Position numbers and translations under genes: made by a program
DNA from: Gracilibacillus timonensis
GTDB taxonomy: Bacteria; Bacillota; Bacilli; Bacillales; Amphibacillaceae
Length of the DNA: 64,000 nucleotides
Assembly: GCF_900086715.1 (NCBI RefSeq)
Contig: NZ_FLKH01000012.1
Coordinates: 1,674,001-1,738,000 of the forward strand
Direction of reading: 5' to 3'
Notes under the pieces: generated by a model
What the model saw: only the letters and a program-made list of their open reading frames with translations
Databases searched by the model: none
What the model was told of the DNA's origin: nothing
In this document: positions 27,234 through 35,957 of the stretch, one piece after another
How the letters are laid out: each line of letters opens with the position of its first letter
Position numbering within the stretch: position 1 is the first letter of the stretch

Positions 27234-28016
27234 TTACACTTCTAATTCGACCGTAATTGGAAAGTGATCACTGGGGAAATGGCCAGCTATCTGATCCACA
27301 ACTAATTTCGTTGTAAGCACTTGAAAATTTGCTTCTTTCAACAGAATCCAGTCGATTCGTGTCTTTCCGCCAGTGGCATCGTGAAAATCGTTAAAGCTGC
27401 CATATTGTTTGTTTTCATGATGATCACTGGTCTCCCAAGTGTCGACAAAACCAGCTTCTATCAAATGCTGATGCGTCTCTGATTGATCACTTGCATTAAA
27501 GTCACCCGTTAATATGAGTGGGATGCTGGCTTGCAGACCAATCTCATCAGGCTTACCAATTAACTGTGCACTATTTATTCTTGCTAATTCTGTTTCGTGG
27601 TCAAAATGAGTGTTAAGATGGTAAAAATCTTTATTTGTTTGTTTATCTCTAAACAACACCCATGTCGCTATTCTGGTAATTTGATTGCCCCACGTTTTCG
27701 AGCCGATTTGATCAGGGAAATCTGATAACCAAAAATGTTGATAGGCACGAACTTCCAGCCTGTCTTTCTTATAAAAGATAGGTGTATATTCCCCTTTGCT
27801 CCCGCCTTCTCGCCCAAAACCAATCCATTGATAACCGGGAAGCAATGATTCAAGATCCGTTATTTGATGAAATAAACACTCTTGCAAACCTAATAAATCT
27901 GGGCTCTCTCTTATAATAAGCTGACCTACGTGCTCTTTTCGTTCCGACCAACTTGGATGATCCACCGGTGAATCATTGCGAATATTATAACTCATCACCA
28001 CTAAACGATTCCTCAT
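27234..28016 (-). CDS. Endonuclease/exonuclease/phosphatase-family protein
   Basis: A 260-residue metal-dependent hydrolase of the EEP superfamily (DNase I, exonuclease III, sphingomyelinase and inositol phosphatases). Seen motifs: MSYNIRNDSP (Asn) at residue 8, LLGLQECLFHQ (metal-binding Glu) near 41, LILTGDFNASDQSE near 170 (Asp and Asn), and PSDHFPI near 248 (catalytic Asp-His). No signal peptide. Its start overlaps the stop of the upstream metallophosphoesterase by 4 nt. The pair suggests degradation of a phosphodiester or phosphorylated ligand, but the substrate is unknown. Confidence 0.88.
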   Translation of the reverse strand: MRNRLVVMSYNIRNDSPVDHPSWSERKEHVGQLIIRESPDLLGLQECLFHQITDLESLLPGYQWIGFGREGGSKGEYTPIFYKKDRLEVRAYQHFWLSDFPDQIGSKTWGNQITRIATWVLFRDKQTNKDFYHLNTHFDHETELARINSAQLIGKPDEIGLQASIPLILTGDFNASDQSETHQHLIEAGFVDTWETSDHHENKQYGSFNDFHDATGGKTRIDWILLKEANFQVLTTKLVVDQIAGHFPSDHFPITVELEV

Positions 28017-28897
28017 ACTTCATCCTCCTGTTCCTTCGATATGATATATGTCTGAAATGCGTGATTCCCTTGCAACTCCACTATTCTACTACCTCTATCA
28101 AGCTGACCATAGGTATTAAATCCAGTTACTCTTCCATACCCTAAAGTAATCCCGTGAAACTCGGCAGTAAAATCATTATCATGGTCATGGCCGCAAAACA
28201 CTCCTTTTACTTGCTGATCTAGTAACAAGGAGGTAAACAAACCCGTATTTAAAGCAGGAGCACACACTTCCTCCCCTTTTTCCCCTGACGTTTCTCCACT
28301 CTCCCATGCCTCCTGATATTCTGGCAAAGGAATATGTAAAAACAGAAGGTCTGTGGTTGTTTGTTTTTTTTCTTGTTTGTAATAATGTGATACGCGACGA
28401 AACCATTCCACTTGTGCGGGGTGAACATATGCATATTTCCCAACCTCTAAGAAATCATATGCCCCACTATCGATCACGTAAAGCACATTTTCCAGCTGAC
28501 CCTGGACATTGGTTAATTCTATGCAGTAACATTCCCGATCCTCCACGATAAAATGGTGTTTTTTGGTTGCAGGATGGGTTAATTGTTTTTCCATCGCACG
28601 CAACTCTGTTCTGGTCACACCTTCCTCTGAATCATGATTGCCATATGTGATCGCTATCGGGGTGTGTAAGGTATTAAAAAATTGGATAAGTTGCTCCATC
28701 GTCTGGGCAGGATCTGTTTTGTTTTTGGACCAGATAAGATCACCCGTTATGATTAATAAGTCTGGTCGAACAAACGCTACTTGTTCTTTGATTAGATTCA
28801 AGGTTTGTTGATCTTTATCATTGAATGGTAAATCACCAACATGGAGGTCGGTTAACTGCATTATTTTAAAGTTAGCAGATGACTTGGTCCATTTCAT
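28013..28897 (-). CDS. Calcineurin-like metallophosphoesterase
   Basis: A 294-residue two-metal phosphoesterase. Canonical motifs are present: DLHVGD near residue 18, GDLIWSKN near 54, GNHDSEEG near 90, the LFLHIPLPE histidine near 186 and GHDHDND near 233. No signal peptide or membrane helix is evident, so it is probably cytoplasmic, or exported by an unseen route. I start it at the ATG 8 nt after GAGGAG, not the GTG nine bases earlier. It is coupled to the EEP nuclease-like gene; together they form an isolated two-gene operon of unknown target. Confidence 0.88.
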   Translation of the reverse strand: MKWTKSSANFKIMQLTDLHVGDLPFNDKDQQTLNLIKEQVAFVRPDLLIITGDLIWSKNKTDPAQTMEQLIQFFNTLHTPIAITYGNHDSEEGVTRTELRAMEKQLTHPATKKHHFIVEDRECYCIELTNVQGQLENVLYVIDSGAYDFLEVGKYAYVHPAQVEWFRRVSHYYKQEKKQTTTDLLFLHIPLPEYQEAWESGETSGEKGEEVCAPALNTGLFTSLLLDQQVKGVFCGHDHDNDFTAEFHGITLGYGRVTGFNTYGQLDRGSRIVELQGNHAFQTYIISKEQEDEV

Positions 28898-28985
28898 AAG
28901 ATACACTCCTCACATAGACGTAATCGCTTACTTATATTTGGTAAGTGTACGCTACTACTACCCTTTTGTCTAGTGAAAATACATG

Positions 28986-29024
28986 AAAAACCCTTTACAA
29001 TGATGTGACAAATGTAAAGGGTTC
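28986..29024 (-). terminator. Terminator of the PTS operon
   Basis: Perfect arms AACCCTTTACA / TGTAAAGGGTT around a 13-nt loop; on the minus strand TTTTC follows. It lies 20 bp after the IIBC stop. Confidence 0.92.
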
Positions 29025-29043
29025 TCTTGATCTTTAAAATGTT

Positions 29044-30495
29044 TTATCTTTTTCTAATCTTGTTGATCTCGTCGGCTACAAATTGTACTTGAGTTCCTAC
29101 AATGACTTGGATACCATTTTGACCAACTACTTTCACACCTGGTACCCCCGTTCTTTTAATCCGTTCCTGATCTACTGCGTCCATATCATCTACTTCCAAA
29201 CGTAAACGTGTCACACAGTTATCGACGGATGCCACATTGTCATCCCCGCCAAGCGCTGCATAAATTTCAGTAGCCATGGCAGTAATATCATCATCTCCTG
29301 AGGCAGACGGTTCTTCTACTTCCTCTTGAATGTCATCTTCTCGACCTGGTGTTTTTAGATTAAACTTCACAATCAAGAAACGGAATAACGTATAATAGAT
29401 GACCGCTACAACCAAACCTTGTACTAATAGCATATAAGGCTGATTAGCAAGCGGTAAATTAAAGCTTAAGATAAAGTCAACTAAACCGGCACTGAAACCA
29501 AAACCAGCCGTCCAATCAAAGGCTGCGGCAACAGCTAATGATAAACCAGTGAGCAAAGCATGAACCACATATAAAGCTGGTGCCAAGAACATAAAGGAGA
29601 ATTCTAACGGTTCAGTGACTCCAGTGAAGAAAGCGGCAAATGCAGTTGCCATTAATAAAGAGGCCGCAGTTTTCTTTCGTTTCGTCTTTGCAGTATGATA
29701 CATGGCCAAGGCAGCTGCTGGCAGACCAAACATCATGATTGGGAAGAAACCGGCTTGGTACATTCCTGTTACCCCTTTTTCCCCTGTGCTGTTCCAGAAG
29801 TTCGCAATATCGTTAATACCAGCCACATCAAACCAGAATACGGAGTTTAAGGCATGGTGCAGACCTGTTGGAATCAATAAACGGTTAAAGAAGCCATATA
29901 ATCCTGCCCCTACCGCGTCCAAATCAACGATAAACTTACCAAAGTTAACTAATCCAGTATAAATAAATGGCCAAATAAAGAATAAGACAACGGCAATCGC
30001 CAAGCTGATAGCTGCAGTTAATATCGGCACCAGACGCTTCCCACTAAAGAAGGCGAGGGCATCCGGCAATTTAACATGACTAAATCGATTATATAAGATG
30101 GAAGCCGTAATCCCTGAAATGATACCGACAAACTGATTTTGAATATTTTCAAAGGCGGGATTCACACTTCCTTCTTCCACGCCACTTAATAAAGCGACCG
30201 ATTCCACAGACAATATATGTGTGATAACCAAGTAAGAGACGAGACCACTTAACGCAGCGGAACCATCCTTATCCTTGGAAAGCCCAAATGCTACACCCAC
30301 GGCAAAAAGAATTGACATTGCCGGACCATCGACAATCGCTTCCCCAGCTTTAATTAAAAAGGCAGCAACAATATTATTAGCACCCCAGCCATCTGCATCA
30401 ATGGCATAACCGATCCCCATTAAAATCGCTGCAGCTGGTAATACAGCAACGGGTAGCATCAAGGATCTTCCGAGATTTTGAAAGTATTTCATCAT
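29044..30495 (-). CDS. nagE: PTS N-acetylglucosamine-type transporter, EIIC-EIIB
   Basis: This transports and phosphorylates a sugar at the membrane. The 483-residue protein has an EIIC domain with about ten membrane segments (residues 1-380; signature RLLIPTGLHHALNSVFWF and GVTEPLEFSFMFLAPALY), and a C-terminal EIIB with the phosphorylated cysteine in VDNCVTRLRLEVDD near 427. The EIIC sequence resembles E. coli NagE and B. subtilis NagP more than PtsG, so N-acetylglucosamine is the likely substrate. EIIA is encoded separately two genes upstream. A NagR-like operator before the operon supports the call. Glucose remains the alternative. Confidence 0.87.
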   Translation of the reverse strand: MMKYFQNLGRSLMLPVAVLPAAAILMGIGYAIDADGWGANNIVAAFLIKAGEAIVDGPAMSILFAVGVAFGLSKDKDGSAALSGLVSYLVITHILSVESVALLSGVEEGSVNPAFENIQNQFVGIISGITASILYNRFSHVKLPDALAFFSGKRLVPILTAAISLAIAVVLFFIWPFIYTGLVNFGKFIVDLDAVGAGLYGFFNRLLIPTGLHHALNSVFWFDVAGINDIANFWNSTGEKGVTGMYQAGFFPIMMFGLPAAALAMYHTAKTKRKKTAASLLMATAFAAFFTGVTEPLEFSFMFLAPALYVVHALLTGLSLAVAAAFDWTAGFGFSAGLVDFILSFNLPLANQPYMLLVQGLVVAVIYYTLFRFLIVKFNLKTPGREDDIQEEVEEPSASGDDDITAMATEIYAALGGDDNVASVDNCVTRLRLEVDDMDAVDQERIKRTGVPGVKVVGQNGIQVIVGTQVQFVADEINKIRKR

Positions 30496-30556
30496 GTTTT
30501 TTTCCTCCTCTTTTTGAATTAGAGTTTGTAATAATTAAAAAAATATAAATGCTTGC

Positions 30557-31375
30557 TTACATCTTGTTCAATCTTTCCATATGAATCGTGATATAGCCTA
30601 GTTCTGATGGTGGAAACTCAATTCCATATTTTTGTGTGATAGCATCCGTGACTTCGAGCGTAACTTGATACGAATTCGAGAATTTCGTCTTGATCATCGA
30701 TAACATATCTGCATCCATTTCGTGCACCTCATATTGGCCTACCCTGGATAAGGTAAAGTGCAAATGAGTAATCAACCGTTGATAGGAAATATCATCCTCC
30801 TTGATCTCCAGATTCATTTTCTTTAAAAAGGATTGCATCATTTCCCGGACAATCGCTGTATGCTTAATCGTCTGGCTGTAATCACCTCCTTGCAGCTTCA
30901 TCGTATGGATATGCAAAGCAATATGAGCCGCCTCATCAACGGGGATATCTAATTGACAATTAGCTCGCATATGTTCGACGGCCCATGTACCAATCTCAAA
31001 CTCATCACGATATAATATTTTGATTTCATTTAGCAGCTTATTGGGTAAATGAATCCCCTCTTCTATTCTTTCAATTGCAAACGAAATGTGATCTGTCAAG
31101 GCAATATGAATATGTTCACTCAGCTTTGAACCAAGATAGTTCTCTGCATAGGAGATGATCTCTTCTGAAATAAGAAAATGCTCTTCTGGAATTCGGCCTA
31201 AAAGTTGCTGTAACTTCTCATTTTCTTTCATCACAAATAATTGCTCCACTCTATTCTTATTAATTAGATCATTTTTTCGTTTTCCAAAAGCAATACCATT
31301 TCCGATAGCGACCTTTTCTTCCTCATTATCTACAACAAGAATGGCATTATTATTGAATATTTTCTTTAATTTCAT
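30557..31375 (-). CDS. BglG-family transcriptional antiterminator (GlcT/LicT type)
   Basis: A 272-residue RNA-binding antiterminator. An N-terminal CAT domain (KKIFNNNAILVVDNEEEKVA, about residues 4-23) binds a RAT hairpin. Two PRD domains follow with regulatory histidines (ALTDHISF near 100, DEAAHIALH near 158, LITHLHF near 205, YITIHMER near 265) phosphorylated by the PTS. The start follows AAAGGAG by about 10 nt. It lies between the EIIA and EIIBC genes, and a RAT-terminator is present in the operon leader, so it probably controls this operon. The RAT resembles that of GlcT. Confidence 0.9.
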   Translation of the reverse strand: MKLKKIFNNNAILVVDNEEEKVAIGNGIAFGKRKNDLINKNRVEQLFVMKENEKLQQLLGRIPEEHFLISEEIISYAENYLGSKLSEHIHIALTDHISFAIERIEEGIHLPNKLLNEIKILYRDEFEIGTWAVEHMRANCQLDIPVDEAAHIALHIHTMKLQGGDYSQTIKHTAIVREMMQSFLKKMNLEIKEDDISYQRLITHLHFTLSRVGQYEVHEMDADMLSMIKTKFSNSYQVTLEVTDAITQKYGIEFPPSELGYITIHMERLNKM

Positions 31376-31460
31376 TATTATCATCTCCTTTCGTCTTATT
31401 CTACACCAGTTCATGATCATCGTGTAAGTACTTGTGAATTCCCATAAAGGAACGATAACT

Positions 31461-31946
31461 CTAACTAATCGACAAAATAACCGTTTCTCCGGCAGTAACG
31501 TTTGTCTCCGTTGTTGTCTTATAGGTTTTGTCTTTGGTATTGCTATTCGTGATCACGATGGGTGTTATAGTGTTTGCTGCATATTCTGAAATATAGGATA
31601 AATCAACCTCAAGTAGTGGAGTTCCAATTGTCACTCGGTCACCTGGTTTCACCTTGGGAGAAAAGCCTTGCCCTTTTAGCCCAACTGTTTCTAACCCAAC
31701 ATGAATAAGCACCTCGGTTCCATCTTCTGCCTCCAATCCGATGGCATGTTTACTATCTGGCACTTGTATCACTTTGCCATTTATAGGTGCTACCACGTTT
31801 CCTTCTGACGGAATAATGGCCACACCTTCTCCCATCATCTTCTCTGCAAAAACGGGGTCTGGTACCTTTTCTAATGAGACAATTTCTCCTGACATGGGAG
31901 CAATAATTTCGATTTCATCTGACTTTTGAAACAGCTTTTTAAACAT
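31461..31946 (-). CDS. crr: PTS glucose-type EIIA protein
   Basis: A 161-residue cytoplasmic phosphocarrier that passes phosphate from HPr to EIIB. The active-site histidine is in VLIHVGLET (His82); a second conserved histidine is in DSKHAIGLE (His67). The N-terminal IIAPMSGEIVSLEKVPDPVF and C-terminal TPLLEVDLSYI are standard for the EIIA-Glc fold. It is the first gene of the PTS operon, with a 660-bp upstream region holding the promoter, RAT and terminator. It may also serve other EIIBC proteins that lack a fused IIA, as YpqE does in B. subtilis. Confidence 0.92.
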   Translation of the reverse strand: MFKKLFQKSDEIEIIAPMSGEIVSLEKVPDPVFAEKMMGEGVAIIPSEGNVVAPINGKVIQVPDSKHAIGLEAEDGTEVLIHVGLETVGLKGQGFSPKVKPGDRVTIGTPLLEVDLSYISEYAANTITPIVITNSNTKDKTYKTTTETNVTAGETVILSIS

Positions 31947-32072
31947 TACGTATTCTCCTTTCTGTTACATTAAAACGAGGAACAAAACCTGTCTTGATAT
32001 TCACTCTATAAAGGTGCTAATATCTTTCCTTTTTATTAGATCAAATATGTTTGATACGCTTATTACTTACAC

Positions 32073-32154
32073 AAAAAAAGACATAGAGAATATGCAAAGG
32101 TTATTCACTATTCTTTACCTCTGCAGCTTCTCTATGCCTAATCATGTTAGTAAC
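32073..32154 (-). promoter_or_regulatory. RAT antiterminator and overlapping terminator in the PTS leader
   Basis: On the minus strand GTTACTAACATGATTAGGCA (ending at 32135) matches the GlcT-type RAT pattern TGTTACT-N9-AGGCAT. Its 3' part (CATAGAGAA, 32128-32136) is also the 5' arm of a terminator whose other arm is TTCTCTATG (32082-32090), followed by TTTTTTT. The two folds exclude each other, which is the classical BglG-family control arrangement. Confidence 0.82.
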
Positions 32155-32194
32155 ATAAGAGTCGATATTCTATTCGCTTCGTTTAACTAAAGTC

Positions 32195-32230
32195 ATCATA
32201 CCATATACCTTTTAAGTTGTCTAGACCTTT
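32195..32230 (-). promoter_or_regulatory. PTS operon promoter overlapped by a NagR/DasR-like operator
   Basis: Minus-strand TAGACA, a 17-bp spacer and TATGAT form a promoter about 40 bp upstream of the RAT. The -35 box is inside AAAGGTCTAGACAACT (32215-32230), which closely fits the dre operator bound by NagR/YvoA repressors of GlcNAc genes. The repressor gene is not in the window. Confidence 0.7.
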
Positions 32231-32608
32231 TTTATTTTTATCAATCTCTAGTTGAAATCTTCTTGTTATTTCCGGAAAATAACAGGGTTAGCAGTATAGA
32301 CAACTACACAATTTTCTGATTATTCTTAAAATAATTGATACACTAGCGAACTTTACAAGGAGAGCTTTCCTTGCTCGAATCTCTTGTTGATTTATGCCCT
32401 AGCGGAAACTATTTTCAGAGCGCTTGCTTGTAAGACGAACAATCACACTAACTACTCGGGAAAGAAGGCTACTTTACATTATCCATCCTATCGGTACTTC
32501 GATTCATTCATGGTCAAAATCGTTCCATACCTCCTTATATAAAAAAATGTATAAAATACACTGTTGAATACCGTAATAGCAGTAACCGTTTTGTCTTACA
32601 TATCGCTG
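32231..32608. other. Intergenic region between serine dehydratase and PTS promoter
   Basis: No credible open frame. It contains a small inverted repeat (GTTATTT / AAATAAC, 32265-32283) of unknown role. A weak hairpin TAGCAG / CTGCTA lies next to the sdaAA stop and may terminate that operon. Confidence 0.5.
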
Positions 32609-33484
32609 CTACTTATCAGAAAAGATTTGTTCCGCTAGTTTTTTCCCTGTTGGCGTTGCTGCCAGCCCACCTAGAGCAGTTTCCTTATGGGCAATAGGCA
32701 TTCGCTGCCCAATCTTGTACATCGCCTCTATCACCTCATCGCAAGGGATTCGACTTTTAATACCTGCAAGTGCCATATCAGCTGCGATAAGTGCATTAGA
32801 AGCACCCATGGCATTTCTCTTCACACAAGGTACTTCGACAAGCCCGGCAACCGGGTCACAAACTAATCCTAACATGTTTTTTAAAGCTATTGCCATTGCC
32901 TCTGCGGATTGCTTAGGTGTGCCTTCCATAACCTCTACAATCGCAGCCGCTGCCATGCCTGTCGATGTACCAACTTCTGCCTGACAGCCGCCTGCAGCTC
33001 CTGATATAGAGGCGTTATTTGCAACTACAAACCCAAAAGCACCGGCGGTAAATAAATAATTAATTTTTTGTTCAGCAGATAGTTCATATTTTTTATCTAA
33101 TGCAAATAAGGTACCCGGCACTACTCCGGCTGACCCTGCCGTAGGAGTTGCACAAATCATTCCCATTGCAGCATTCACTTCATTTGTTGCCATTGCCTTG
33201 CTTACGGCATCCAACATGACATTATTGGACAAAGCCTTTCCTGATTTCATATAGTCCTGTAATAATCTAGCATCCCCACCCGTCAACCCAGAATGTGAGG
33301 TAACTTCCTCTGTTATGCCTCTGTGAACAGCCGATTCCATAACAGACAAATTCTTTTCCATGATTTGAATCACTTCTTCTCTAGTTCTTTCCTGCACCAT
33401 CATATCCTGCTGAATCATCACCTCAGATATGGAAAGCTTTTGTACTTCTGCTTGTTCTATTAATTCAGCAACATTTCGAAACAT
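32609..33484 (-). CDS. sdaAA: L-serine dehydratase, iron-sulfur-dependent, alpha subunit
   Basis: Converts L-serine to pyruvate and ammonia together with SdaAB. The 291-residue catalytic subunit has the cluster-ligand cysteines in ICATPTAGSAGVVPG near residue 110, GLVCDPVAGLVEVPCVKRN near 208, and the family's SGLTGGDARLLQDY near 66. It begins 17 bp after sdaAB, so the enzyme is made as a stoichiometric pair. Alpha-beta split enzymes of this type are usual in Firmicutes. It has no terminator beyond a weak hairpin. Its position between ccpA and aroA differs from B. subtilis. Confidence 0.96.
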   Translation of the reverse strand: MFRNVAELIEQAEVQKLSISEVMIQQDMMVQERTREEVIQIMEKNLSVMESAVHRGITEEVTSHSGLTGGDARLLQDYMKSGKALSNNVMLDAVSKAMATNEVNAAMGMICATPTAGSAGVVPGTLFALDKKYELSAEQKINYLFTAGAFGFVVANNASISGAAGGCQAEVGTSTGMAAAAIVEVMEGTPKQSAEAMAIALKNMLGLVCDPVAGLVEVPCVKRNAMGASNALIAADMALAGIKSRIPCDEVIEAMYKIGQRMPIAHKETALGGLAATPTGKKLAEQIFSDK

Positions 33485-33501
33485 TCACACTCCTCCCCTC
33501 T

Positions 33502-34164
33502 TTATTCGTTGATCTTAGTCACTTGCAAAATATTTGGTAACTTACTTAGTTCTATGATCAATTCTTTTGATATATTTTGATCCACCTCGATCGTCATCAG
33601 GGCCTTTTGTGCTTTCTCCTGTCTTGACACCTTCATTTGTGCAATATTGAGCCGATGAGCAGCAAGGATATTAGAAACGGCAGCAATGGTTCCATAGCGA
33701 TCATAGTGTAGAATAACGATGACTGCACCATCACCTGATAAATCTAATGGAAATTGGTCAAGTTCAATGATTTCTATTTTCCCCCCACCAATCGATATAC
33801 CAGTTACCTCTAATGACTTCTTACCCTTGAACAATTCTAATTTGACCGTATTAGGGTGATCTGGGATGGCATCTTCTTCTATAAAACTTACTTTCATTTG
33901 TTTTTTGGCTGCAATCTGTAAAGACAATTTTATTCGTTGGTCATTGGTATCAAAATGAAGTAATCCAGCTACCAACGCAATATCTGTACCATGGCCTTTA
34001 TAGGTTTTAGCAAATGAGCCATATAAATGAATAATTATCTCTTCTGGTTGTTCATTAAACAAATCACGCGCTACTTTTCCAATCCGAACCGCTCCTGCAG
34101 TATGAGAACTGGAAGGTCCTATCATCACTGGCCCAATAATGTCAAAAACACTTTTATACTTCAC
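33502..34164 (-). CDS. sdaAB: L-serine dehydratase, beta subunit
   Basis: A 220-residue partner of SdaAA. The N-terminal SVFDIIGPVMIGPSSSHTAG (residues 5-24) is the diagnostic segment; the C-terminal 70 residues form an ACT domain (VILHYDRYGTIAAVSNILAA) that may bind serine. The start is a GTG 10 nt after AGGAGG, and the resulting N-terminus (MKYKSVFDI) matches the B. subtilis protein. Converts serine to pyruvate as part of the sdaAB-sdaAA operon. I found no clear operator in the 280-bp upstream region. Confidence 0.95.
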   Translation of the reverse strand: MKYKSVFDIIGPVMIGPSSSHTAGAVRIGKVARDLFNEQPEEIIIHLYGSFAKTYKGHGTDIALVAGLLHFDTNDQRIKLSLQIAAKKQMKVSFIEEDAIPDHPNTVKLELFKGKKSLEVTGISIGGGKIEIIELDQFPLDLSGDGAVIVILHYDRYGTIAAVSNILAAHRLNIAQMKVSRQEKAQKALMTIEVDQNISKELIIELSKLPNILQVTKINE

Positions 34165-34445
34165 AGCATAGAAACCTCCTTTTATACAATGCCTTGAAGG
34201 GGCAATACGGCCTTTGATTCATTCTAAGTAAAAATCTTTTCACATGCTATAATACCAAGGTTTTTATACTTTCTGGTTATCTTATCAAATAGTCTACTAT
34301 ATATTTATGTACTTTTGGTTTTAGTTACAATTTAAGACCGTTTTTGGTCAGTAAAAGGGCATATGACTTTAGCATTTGTCGTATGGATAGCTGTGAGGCA
34401 TGGCAGCACTATTCGCAAGTTGTCATTTTACAGTTTCTAACCAAT
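34165..34445. other. Upstream region of sdaAB
   Basis: Holds the AGGAGG of sdaAB and AT-rich sequence. A TATAAT-like box at 34254-34259 could serve either strand, but no matching -35 is clear. No gene seen. Confidence 0.4.
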
Positions 34446-34483
34446 TAAAAAAACCAGAGAGACTTATAAAAGTCTCCCTGGTT
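34446..34483 (-). terminator. aroA terminator
   Basis: Near-perfect 13-bp arms AACCAGAGAGACT / AGTCTCCCTGGTT with a short loop; on the minus strand a run of seven or more T follows. Confidence 0.92.
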
Positions 34484-34491
34484 TTCAGCAT

Positions 34492-35556
34492 TTATTTATT
34501 TAACAGCTCTTTCATAAATTCATGGAAGGTTGGGATATCCATTTGCTGTGCGGCATCGGATAAGGCGACGGCTGGATCTGGATGTACTTCTGCCATCACT
34601 CCATCTGCTCCAATGGCCAAAGCAGCTTTAGCGGCAGGGAGTAATAGATCTCTTCTTCCCGTAGAGTGTGTTACATCCACCATAACTGGCAAATGCGTTT
34701 CTTGTTTTAAGATAGGAACCGCTGTAATGTCTAATGTATTACGAGTCGCCTTTTCGTACGTTCTAATCCCGCGTTCACAAAGAATAATGTCCCCATTACC
34801 TTTCGAGTTAATATACTCTGCGGCATTGATAAAGTCCGATATCGTAGCAGACATACCGCGTTTCAATAGAACAGGCTTGTTCGTTTCACCTGCTGCCTTT
34901 AACAATTCAAAGTTCTGCATATTTCGAGCACCGATCTGAATCACATCAATATAATCGACAGCTTTCTCAATATGAGCTGGATTGACAATTTCACTTACCA
35001 CAGCCAAACCTTGTTCATCGGACACTCTCTTCAGAATCTCCAAGCCTTCAAATCCAAGGCCCTGGAAATCATACGGGGATGTCCTTGGCTTAAAGGCACC
35101 ACCACGAATTAAATGAAGTCCTTCCTGCTTAATGGCCTTGGCCACTTCTGTCACCTGCTCATAACTCTCTACGGCACATGGACCGAATATAAAGTGCTGG
35201 TTACCATCTCCGAACTTATCTCCATTTATTTCAATAACGGTATCTTCTGGTTTTTTCTTACGAGATACTAATAGAGCTTTACTGTGATCATCTTCTTGCA
35301 ACTCTAGTCCAGCTTTGAATATTTCCTTAAATAAGTGAACAATCGTCGCATTCTCAAATGGTCCATCATTATGTTTCGTGATCAAGTTTAACATATCACG
35401 CTCTCGAACTGGATCATAACTACGGTTGGCACCTTGTTTCTCTTTCACCTGGCCTGTCTTTTGCACCAACTCGGCACGTTTATTTATTAGTTCTAGAATT
35501 TCTAGATTGGTTTGATCAAGCTGTTCACGAAGCTGATCCAATTGTTCATTACTCAT
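34492..35556 (-). CDS. aroA: Bifunctional DAHP synthase / chorismate mutase
   Basis: Catalyses the first step of the shikimate pathway (PEP plus erythrose 4-phosphate to DAHP) with feedback control through its fused mutase. In 354 residues: N-terminal chorismate mutase type II (1-90; Arg in PVRERDML) and a class I-beta DAHP synthase barrel (90-354) with [47 protein letters not shown] and [16 protein letters not shown]. Length and sequence match B. subtilis AroA(G). It is monocistronic with its own terminator. Symbols aroA and aroG are both used for this Bacillus gene. Confidence 0.97.
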   Translation of the reverse strand: MSNEQLDQLREQLDQTNLEILELINKRAELVQKTGQVKEKQGANRSYDPVRERDMLNLITKHNDGPFENATIVHLFKEIFKAGLELQEDDHSKALLVSRKKKPEDTVIEINGDKFGDGNQHFIFGPCAVESYEQVTEVAKAIKQEGLHLIRGGAFKPRTSPYDFQGLGFEGLEILKRVSDEQGLAVVSEIVNPAHIEKAVDYIDVIQIGARNMQNFELLKAAGETNKPVLLKRGMSATISDFINAAEYINSKGNGDIILCERGIRTYEKATRNTLDITAVPILKQETHLPVMVDVTHSTGRRDLLLPAAKAALAIGADGVMAEVHPDPAVALSDAAQQMDIPTFHEFMKELLNK

Positions 35557-35957
35557 AAAAAAGTCCCCCTTGTCCTATTTTTAATTCTGAAAACATTGCC
35601 TATCTTCCATGATAGACAATAGCTGCTGTTTTTTCCACTGATAGTTAACAAAAAATTATCAGTATACTATAAACCATTGATTCTATGACTATCGTTAACC
35701 TTTTTACTGCTTGAAATCAAGAATAAAAGGGACGTTTATTGCCATTGCATAGTGAGAGTTCTACACACAGACTTTTTTCATCCACTCACAAATGATTTAT
35801 ACTGTAAAAAAATCACTTCCTGATAACATCAAAAGAATGTTATACTTTTCTATAGAATTACGGATAATTATAGCTAAAAAAACGAGACTTGTCATCCTTT
35901 AGACCATATTTTTTTGAATATTTCAAATTTCTTTAGAAATAGAGAGGAAACTTTTAG
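35557..35957. other. Divergent promoter region between aroA and the FtsA-like gene
   Basis: AT-rich 401 bp with promoter-like boxes on both strands (for example TATACT at 35842 on the plus strand) but no consensus pair. No gene or repeat recognised. Confidence 0.4.

Noticed and set aside
34400-34939. 179-codon plus-strand frame opposite aroA
   Set aside because: Antisense to a highly conserved enzyme, and it spans the aroA terminator.
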